NCBI GenBank assembly: GCA_013076295.1
Contig: RQOL01000532.1
Span: 3,472,001-3,536,000 of the forward strand
Length of the DNA stretch: 64,000 nt
Reading direction: 5' to 3'
Source of the DNA: Sanderia malayensis
Taxonomy: Eukaryota; Cnidaria; Scyphozoa; Semaeostomeae; Pelagiidae
The position numbers were made by a program, and so were the translations under genes. The notes below the pieces were generated by a model. It made no database searches. It saw nothing but the letters and a program-made list of their open reading frames with translations, and was not told where the DNA came from. How positions within the stretch are numbered: the stretch's first letter is position 1; each line of letters opens with the position of its first letter. This document shows, piece by piece, positions 46,301-55,400 of the stretch.

Positions 46301-49300
46301 CTTCAAGGATCACTAATGAACCAATTCTTATAGAACAAACCTCTATAATTCGAACTTTTTGCAATTCGAACATTTTCGCGCTTCCCCTGGGTGCTCGAAT
46401 TAGACAGAGTTGACTGTATTTTTTTGGAAAGGCATATACGACTTTGACAAAGGTGTATTTGCATGGTGTTCAATAGGTTCTAATTGACAAAATAGCATTG
46501 TGCTAGGGGGAATTGAGGGTTGAACAAAGTACACGAAAAAAGAAGCTTATGGGTTAAATAGCTGGTTTCGTATTTTCAAGTCTCCCTATCGAGCATTTAT
46601 CCTCTATTACATGTTGGAAAATATGGACGAAAGCAAGACAACTTTAAGATATAATGTGCAGGATACAAAATAGTAAAGCTAACCAGTATAGCTACACTGA
46701 GAAATTATTAAAAACTATACATGCCTGGGAAGAGAAGAAGGCAAACACCATTAACAAACACAGTAGTTCGTAGATATCCCAAAACAGATCTCGAGAATAG
46801 GTTCCACTGAACTTCCAAGTTCTTTCAATTTCGTTTTCAATGTATTTTCTCTCATCCGGCCATTTTGGATGGCAGTGTTCAAGCTGGTTTTCCAGATTCC
46901 TTACCGTCCAATCTCTCCATTCCAGGTCTTTATTCCGCAATTTAATCGATGTACGAATAGCCTGGAAGTTTCAGCGACATCCTCAAGATCAGCATTTAAT
47001 TCAAATAATTTATATAATTTATGTATAACATCCTTTATGGAAGTGTAATACAAGACCATAAGGTTAGAACACTTCCATAAAAGATGTTATACATAAATTA
47101 TATAAATTAGCCTGGAAGTTGTAGACAAATCGAAAATGAAAGCAATGACGATAAGGGTGTATTCGAGAGCGTTGAGATGTTCAACGTCGCTATGCTTTCG
47201 AAAACAATGCATACGAAATGATAAAGTTGAAAATGCATAAAATAGATGAAGATGCGTAAAAAAAGAACAAAATAAATAAAAATCTACTGGTGTAGATTCA
47301 TAACTATTCTGAAATTTGAAAATTAAATACTGCCATAATTTTTTCTCACCTTGATAACAAAGTAGATGGTCAAGCCAAAGAATATCACTTCCAGGACAAT
47401 TCTCCAAGCTTTCTTTTCGAGAGGTGTATAGGGTTTTCCGTCTCTTGGTACCAACAGAGCAAGGACGAATATAATAATTGTGTAGAACAGATTGACAAAC
47501 AAATCAATGAGCGATTTTTTCCTGGCAAATAGATTCCACTTGACGCTTATCATCTTTTGAATCACTGGGTGCATCACTAAATCAGTCTCTTTGTAAATCA
47601 CGATCATCTAGAAAAAAGTAGGCGAAATCTTTGGTGAAAGTTTGGAACCATTTATATATCAATGATGAAACTCGATTGCAAATATGATGGAGTATTTGCT
47701 GTTAGCAGGTAGTGGCGGACTGCCCCCCCCCCTCAAAATCCGAGGAAAAGGCCACATTTTAATTGAAAGAGGGACCTACTTTATTCACTTATTTCTGAAA
47801 TGCAAGGTAAAAAACTTTAAAATGTGAAATTGAATTGCTGTAATAAATTGATGATCTTTGCAACTAGTTGTTATGACATACATAAACCTCAAACAACCTA
47901 ACCAGCTATCCCTGAAGTATGGACACTAAATAAATTAGATTACCGTAAGGCTTCAAATAAACAACCATTCTCTTTTGCAGTATTACCGCCTTAAGTAACA
48001 ATAACAAACGGAGAGAGTGTATACCTCTAAGACAGTCTTTGCAAAATCCTTCCCCTTCTCTTTCTTATTCACCTCCGCTTCCAGTTGATTCAAGTAGTAA
48101 TACTTTCTTTTCAAGGCTCGGTCATCCACGTAGAACTGGCCCAAAGCTTCCAAGGCAACTGTTGGCATCTTCTCCACCATCAATACCATTGCTGAATTGC
48201 CATGGATGTCATAGACACCGGCTGGGGAATCGGCCGCAAGAAGAATCTTCACCGCATCAGCACGACCTGACAACAACAACAGCAACAACAATAATAACAA
48301 CAACAACAACAATAATAACAGCAACAGCAACAACAACAATAATAACAGCAACAACAATAACAATGATAGCAGGAACAACAACAACAGCAATAATAATAAC
48401 AACCACAATAATATCAATAACAGCAACAACAATAATAACAACAACAACAACAATAATAACAGCAACAGCAACAACAACAATAATAACAGCAACAACAATA
48501 ACAATAATAACAGCAACAGCAACAACAACAATAATAACAGCAACAACAATAACAATGATAGCAGGAACAACAACAACAATAATAATAGCAGCATTCATAT
48601 TTTTACAAGTTTGCCTGCACTACAATCTAATTGTAAATGCATATACAGTGGAATCCCGCTATAACGAACCCCGTTTATAACGAACTTCCCGCTATTACGA
48701 ACTAAAACTCCGGTCCCTTGGATTCTGGGAAGTTGTTCTTCATACAAAAATGTCCCTTCTGTATAACGAACTCCCGCTATTGCGAACGATTTTCTCGGTC
48801 CCTACAGAGTTCGTTATAGCGGGATTCCACTGTAGTTAATACAGCCTTGGTAATATCAATGGTAGTATCCCAGTACTTTAGAAAACTAACAAGTGTCCTT
48901 GTTTTCTCAAAAAGTGACCTTCCGTCCTGTAAAAAATCCCCCTTTTTCCTTATAAAAATGCTCCTTTCTTTTCAAAAACTACCCCTTGTATTTCTGTGTC
49001 CTGTGTCCTCCAACTTTGAAATACATCCAACGTCCCTGATGGGGGAGGAGATTAATTTTGTCGTGATAGTGATTCTTTGAGAATTCACCCCAGAGCTGGG
49101 GACAGTAGTCAGAAGTTCGGTAGGCGATGTCTCGCTTGCGATGGTGCTGATTCCGCTAAGGTTTGACGCAATAAAGAAAACGCTTTTTGTCTTGCGGTAC
49201 GGCTGACCCGAAGGCCGCCACTGTACCACTTGTCTTCAGACTGCTTACTTCTCTGAATCTCACTTAAAACTCAACTTAACTCTACTCCTTTACTCTATTT

Positions 49301-51137
49301 AAGTTCAAAATAATAATCAAATCAAGCGTAGTGACATGGTGCTCCATTCTTGTGCACCTGGGACCCTAGTGTGGATTGGCACGCGCCTTCACACTTTCAA
49401 GCGGGTGCACCAGCGAACCACGCTCATACTTAACAATACTGTAAACAAATACAAGAAAACAATTATAGTTAAACAACGACCCACACAACAATTTACCTGA
49501 TTCGGCTGCTACAAATAATGGCGTTCTCAAATCATTGTCACGTTCGTTGATTTTCGCGCCAAGTTTCATGAGGGCCTTTATCGAGTTCACTGCGCTGTTC
49601 TTGCAAGCGAAGTGCATCGGTGTCTGGCCATCACTTGTCTTAGCATCGATCATAGCTAAAAACAACGGCACCAAGTGCTTAGCTCAAAACTGGCTAAAAT
49701 AATGCAATACATAGTGTCTCATTTTGTATGCACTCACCTCCATTGAGCACAAGATATTCAACCATTTCGTGGTAGTCGATGGCTGAAGCAAGGTGCAGTG
49801 GTGTCCTTCCAAATGAATCTGCTTTGTTGATGTTAGCACCATGCTCTAATGCAAACTTCACAACATCGACATGCCAATCACGTGATATGGCGTGCAATGC
49901 AGTCTGACCGTACCTGAGTTGAATTGCGAGTAACAGAATTACCGTAGTGCTTCGATTAAACGCCCAGGGCGGTTATCATTATTATTCATATTTTAGGGAG
50001 CGTCTATTCGAGGGAGGCGCTTAAAAGAAAGGGGCTTTTAATTGAAGCATTACGGTATTTGTAAATTTGCAAATCAAATGTAGTTCAATTGTGATGGCAA
50101 ATTATTCAAATCGCTAAATAGAGTTGGTCATGAACACAATGTTCGCGACCAACTCTATTCCACTGAGGTGATACTACAATACTTCACTTCAATAAAACAT
50201 GATACATGTGGTCGTTAAATGGAGTTGGTCATGATAGAAAAGAGTTGCAATTGACAGAGATGGTGGCAATCAAGAGAAATGAATGCAAACGAGATAACTG
50301 ACCGCAGAAGCAAAAGCTGGTCTTAAAAGAGAGTTTGAATGTCGCAATCAAGAGAGTTGGTCTTAATAGAGAGAGGGGGAATTAATGGGGAATGGAGGGT
50401 AGTATCAACCAACATCATAATTTAATAAGTTGGTCTTAATAGAGAGAGGGGGGAAGTCGTATCCATACAAACCTATCGGTGTGATTAATATCTGCCCCAG
50501 CTTTCAGCAAAGAGTCAACAAACTTCAAATCGACACGTTCGTTTTCATCGGCACTTTCCGCCAGAGTGCGAAAATAGACCAACAGTCCCTGGCTACTCGG
50601 CGAGCTGCGTCTAGCATCTTCATCGTCACTGTCCAACGAACCGTGACTAGGCCGACTGACATATCCATCAGAGCTGGGTAGACTTTCCAAGGGAATAGGC
50701 CCACGCCGGTATTGGCTCGTGCCATGTTTTGGTACATTTCTGTCCGATTTATAGACGATGTCACTTTCTTTCTTCGCATGTCGCAACACCTTCCATTTCC
50801 TCGCGTACTTAAGCGTGTTTTCGCCGATTCGCTGGAACGATTTCTTTTGAATTCTAGCCTTCGCAGTTTTGTGCTTAAACGAGCTGCCGAGCTTAGCGGC
50901 AGACTTTCTCATGCCGGAGAAGAACCCAGAACCATCTTGAGTCTCATCGTTGTAGTCGGCTTTTGAAACTTCGATTACATCGCCGTCCATATTGTAGAGA
51001 AAAATGGAGTCCTTTCTCCCGATACGTTCCTTTGCTTCTGCGATTTCTATCTGCTCCTCTTCCGAATTCCCTTCTCCATTTTCTCCCTCGCTTATTAATT
51101 TACTGAAAACAGCACTGGAGTTATTTACAGAACTCAT
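43340..51137 (-). CDS. Ankyrin-repeat six-TM cation channel, TRP-like, copy 1
   Basis: Eleven exons join in phase to 893 aa: 50473-51137, 49738-49913, 49497-49655, 48025-48266, 47350-47607, 46725-46961, 45963-46104, 45297-45463, 44640-44933, 43740-44031, 43340-43389 (the last is the least certain). A basic/acidic N-terminal region (1-~180) is followed by ankyrin repeats (~185-400; YGQTALHAISRDW, FGRTPLHLAS, DGQTPMHFAC, LRTPLFVAAE) and six hydrophobic segments. These include an S4-like LCLRLMRICRAF, S5 (FAFLFFEFFIPYVCMIWLIF), a pore region with ADIPFGAM, and S6 (CINIYIALMSELFTRV). A polar C-terminal region follows. The order matches TRPV/TRPA channels, though the pore lacks the usual GMGD/GD filter. 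The intron after 46725 uses a GC donor. It pairs head to head with the paralogue at 52447. Confidence 0.85.
44066..44241. mobile_element. Palindromic element family A, copy 6
   Basis: Left end CCCGTATTTCCTCTAATTAG and right end CTTGTTAGAGGAAATAC. Interior CACCCTCCTCCAATAAGCGCC and CCGGACGCTTG. It is in a channel-1 intron. Confidence 0.75.
44250..44379. mobile_element. Palindromic element family G, copy 2
   Basis: Ends CCCTCTTTTTATAAGAATA and TGAAAAGAGGG. The interior is shared with 11581-11690. It sits directly next to a family A element in a channel-1 intron. Confidence 0.65.
45655..45748. mobile_element. Palindromic element family F, copy 3
   Basis: Left end TAGACTCACTACATTGCGTC; right end GACGCAATTTTTATAGACT, partly diverged. 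It is in a channel-1 intron. Confidence 0.7.
46230..46418. mobile_element. Palindromic element family D, copy 1
   Basis: Ends TACAGTCAAATCTGCATGGT and AGACAGAGTTGACTGTA, with many internal AATTCGAAC motifs in both directions. About 190 bp, with TA at each end. It is in a channel-1 intron. Confidence 0.75.
48267..48596. repeat. AAC/AAT/AGC trinucleotide array abutting a splice acceptor
   Basis: 330 bp of imperfect (AAC)n mixed with AAT and AGC on the plus strand. On the coding strand of channel 1 it reads TTG/TTA/CTG up to the acceptor tgttgtcag at 48267. It replaces an ordinary pyrimidine tract and translates as poly-Leu in the frame of the following exon. It also includes longer period duplications (GATAGCAGGAACAAC at 48363 and 48556). 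Confidence 0.95.
48644..48834. mobile_element. Palindromic element family C, pogo/Tigger-like ends
   Basis: Perfect terminal repeats TACAGTGGAATCCCGCTATA and TATAGCGGGATTCCACTGTA, with internal inverted repeats of TAACGAACTCCCGCTATT. The CAGTGGAATC-type end and TA target site are typical of non-autonomous Tc1/mariner-pogo elements (family knowledge). It is in a channel-1 intron. Confidence 0.85.
49940..50057. mobile_element. Palindromic element family A, copy 7
   Basis: Ends TACCGTAGTGCTTCGATTAA and TTAATTGAAGCATTACGGTA; interior TATTCGAGGGAGGCGCTTAA. It is in a channel-1 intron just upstream of the exon at 49738-49913. Confidence 0.85.
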
Positions 51138-52446
51138 TATTCTCTAGGCATTTGATTCGTGCGTGAAACCAAAAGGTATGAATTTGAATAGATAATGCTA
51201 TGATTGCATCAAAGCATTTTTATCTGTTGGTAGTTTATCTGAATGTTGTCGAAAAAAGCGAAGCAACAAGTGAGGCGTTGCAATTAGCTGACGGGTGTTT
51301 CATCATCAGCATTAAATTCACATAAAAGAACTGAGGAGTGTGTTGTTCAGTGGAATCTCAAATAACAACCTTATAAAAATCAACTCTATATAGCGAGGTA
51401 TGCTATATTTCTACTACATAGCGCTTTGCGTATATTAGAGTAAGTGCTGAAGTTTCTACCAAAAATATCAATACAGCCTCCACCTTCAAACTACGGACAT
51501 TCACTCTACAGGGGTCTAGTATCATTGAATACAGGGAGCTTCTCATCGCCACACACTGGCCCGATTCAAAAGGGCTTTCAATACAAATGAAACCAAACTC
51601 TATACACTCCACCCTCACGACACTAAAACTAGGCCTATAGCTGGGCACTACATCAAGACTTCGCAATTCCCCTGCTATAGAATACATGAAGTTTGATATA
51701 CTGTTTCATTCACCCGTCTCTTCTAACAGAAGGACACGATCTGCTGATTTTCAAAGCGATTGCAAGAATACAATGTTGCATAACTATGGACAATAACATT
51801 TTGTACCACTTGATAAAGCCAGAAACAATATGAGCATCCAAGCATTCAAAGACTTGGTGGAACGAATACAATTGTGGTGTGTAGCAAATGAGTTATCGGC
51901 ATTTGTTAAAGTCGAAATGCGCCACCCGAAGTTGGTCTTCGAGGTAGGAAATGAAATTTCGCAAGAAATGGCCTAGAAATTCAACGATAACTGACACAAA
52001 TTCACAAGCTTCACAAGCATTCAAAAATCGCATTTATTTTGAAGTAAGACTTAATAATAATCTTTCAATTCCGCGAAATAAACGAATAGTCAATATTACA
52101 AATTGTACATCGGGATAAAACTACGAAACATTAAGACAAATATTATACTGATAGCAAAAATTGGTTTTATTGGTTTTCTGTGGTATTGATGCTTTGGTTT
52201 TTATAGAAAACAGTATCTGCACGCAACGATTTTTGTTGAAGCACAAAAATGCGTTAAAACTTACTAAACTTTGCGTCACGACAGACGTTGTGTAGCTAAC
52301 TTGTAGCATATCATAATCATCATCATAAACATATACATACGTGCGAGGTACTTGATGTAGAGCAATAACAAATTATTTTCTCTTTAACTAGACCATAGTG
52401 ACTACGTAACTGGAATTGAAAGGCAGTCTCGTCAACGAAAGATAAC
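51138..52446. promoter_or_regulatory. Divergent intergenic region between the two channel genes
   Basis: 1.3 kb between opposite start codons must contain the 5' UTRs and promoters of both channels. I see no repeat-family member and no clear core motif in it. A minus-strand 94-codon frame (51403-51687) is not recognisable. Confidence 0.5.
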
Positions 52447-55400
52447 ATGTCGGAGAGTAAACCGACTGGCTTTCCCACACTGGCGTACGAGGGCGTCACG
52501 ACAACCGTGACAAGATGGTGGAGCAGGTTTTCAAAATGGCGCAACAGTGATGACAATGATGATGATTCTAGCTCTTTGACATACGAGAACAGGCATACAG
52601 AAGATATACCGCTTAAGAGCATACTGAAAGAAAAAAATGGTGGCAAACAGAAAAAGGTGGAGCAAATGAGGACCTTCGAAGAAGTTGCAGATATCGTGGT
52701 AGAGCTTAACAAATACGACACCAGGGGCAGAAAACGCGAAGCAGTGTCACACAGAAAAGGCCCGTTGCTCACAGCCGAGCTGCCCCCCTCCGAGAGAGGA
52801 CAAAGGAGACTTACGCACGCGCAATTGAATGTGAAATCGTTCGATAATGTCACAGGTGAGATGAGTTAATAACATCCAAAAGTTGAGATTTTATATGTGA
52901 GGACTACTACAGTGAGTTGTTACAACCGTTATTTGCATGTAACTATATCGATATTTCACGATCACAGGTGACTTGGCTTCCAGCAACGCAGAGCCACGAA
53001 ACCGAGGCTTGCTGACGTATTTTTCAAGGATTGCAGAAACTGCAAACGAGGGCGAGAACGTCGATTTGCTATTTGTCGAGTCGCTGGTAAATGACGGCGC
53101 TGAGGTGAATGTCGGTGACAAGTACGGCCAAACGATTCTACACGCCATCACAAGAGATTGGCGCACAGATATGGTAAAGTACGCCATTGCCAAAGGAGCG
53201 GATACCAACAAGCGGGACAAGTATGGCAGGACGCCATTGCACGTGGCGGCGGCTGCAAATTACCCAGACATGATAGAATTTCTCATCAAAAATGGAGGTA
53301 TCCATCTGTCAATAGATACAGAAGGGCTACTGTAGCTATTATCCACTCATTTGCCCACTCTTCCCGTTTGCATAGTGATGAGTAACATCCATGATGTGAA
53401 AGTTTTTTGTATTTGCAGCCATTCTTGATGCAAGAACAGAGGGAGAAGACCAAACGCCTGTTCATTATGCAGCCAAGAACAATGCAGTGGATAGCATGAA
53501 GTGTTTGCTGAAGCTCGGAGGCCGAATCACGGATAGAGATTACAAGCAGAGAACCCCCTTGTTTTTGGCGGCAGAAGAAGGTAAGTCATAGGGTATGGAG
53601 CTAAAATGCATTGCTCTTATAGACGGAGGACGGGGGTAGGGTACAGTGAAAATGTTCAATTAAAACGAGGTATGTTTTATTGGCCCAGACGGCGTTTAAT
53701 CGTTGGAGACTTTATTAAAGAGGAATCACAATATAACAATCTGGACTTGAGAGCTCTGTAAGATCGTACACAGGGAAACAATGTAGTACGACTGGCGAGG
53801 AGCCCCGGAAGGAACCAAAACATACAGTTAAAACCCCCATGCAAGAACCAGTGGATTAAGAACCTTCTGGGTAATTTTCTGCTCAAAACAATAAAAGAAA
53901 CAATAACCTATTGTCTTGGAACAATAGGCTGGATGGAAATTTACAGGTTCTTACATGCGGGTTTTTACTGTACCTCATTGTACATATCAAAAATTTGACC
54001 AGTATTCATTTTCATCAGGCAGAGAAGACATGGTCGCCTATCTGTTAGAATTCGGGGCAGCTTCTGCGGTGTATGACAGCCAAGGGAACTGCGCAGTAGC
54101 ACTGATGGTAGACACCATGCCGAAACAGGCGTACAAGGCCTTGAACCAATTCCTAACAGAAAAAAAAGCGAGCAGAACAAGTTATTATTATCTCTCCAAC
54201 CTAGACTTCGACACCACCTGTAAATTAGGCCGCACGCCAGCAAAACCGGTTCTCGAGGTAAGAGTAAAGCAATAACCTAGACTCTCTGGTATTGCATAGC
54301 CTTGCTACACAATGCCCAGGTTTCGCCACTGCGGAGGAGAACACGGGGCCATGGCTCAAACAGGGCCTTGTAATCTTTAATGTCAAAAACTGGTCAGCAG
54401 CTACAGAAAAATAATAAATACTGAAAAAAAATAAAATAAAAAAAAATAGAAATAGAAATAACATCGGTTATGCTTATACACCATTGTATATACATTCAGA
54501 CTTCTACCCTTAGTGACACCCTAGACTCTTGAGTATTGCACTACCATGAGCCCTAACGAGTAGATATCAGATGACATCCAACTCGGTATCATGGCGAGGC
54601 CGCTGAAACTGTTGCAGGTCACAATGGTTACCTGAAAGTTGGGCCGTTACAACCCACGCCAACAAGCTACGTTTTTGATGCTGTGATGTTCTCGTCCCTC
54701 TCCACAGGCGATTGTCTACAACAAAGATCTCGAGCTTGCCAAACACCCTGTCATACAAAAGATGATTGCAGTGAAGTGGAGCAAATTCGCTGGTTTCAAA
54801 GCATCCCTGGACATAATTGTAAACATTCTCTACGCATGCGTGTTTACATCGCTGACCATGGCTCTGCCGGAGACGGGATTCTATTACCCGCTGTCCAAAT
54901 GGGGCTGGAGATTTGGCATGGAGGCGCTGTTTCTGCTCATGACATTCTATTTGGTTTACGTGGTAAGAGAAGTTAGGTTTATATACCTGTTCTTCAGCTA
55001 CAATGCTAGTATAACCTTGTTGATGACACTTTGACCTTGTTGATGATACTTTAACCTTGTTGATGATACTTTGACCATCTTGATGATACTTTGACCTTGT
55101 TGATGATACTTAGACCTCCTTGATGCTATACTTTAACCTTCTTGCTGATACTTTGATCTACTTGATGATACTTTGACCCTCTCTTGGTGCTACTTTAACC
55201 TTGTTGATGATACTTTAACCTTCTTGACGATACTTCAATGGGCTCCAACCCTCCACATATCGCTGTACTCCGAAACGTTTTTTAACACCGAGACATAATA
55301 TTTGAAAAGGATTTTCTGAAAAGTTTCAAACTGAAGTTTACATCATGGCGAGTGACTGATACTCGTGCGACTCATCAAATTCTTCCATTTTTGCAGCAAG

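Noticed and set aside
48039..48680. 213-codon plus-strand frame rich in Thr/Ile
   Set aside because: It is antisense to channel exon 48025-48266 and then runs through the trinucleotide array.
54225..54464. Minus-strand Phe/Leu-rich frame in a channel-2 intron
   Set aside because: Low-complexity A/T tract translated; no support.
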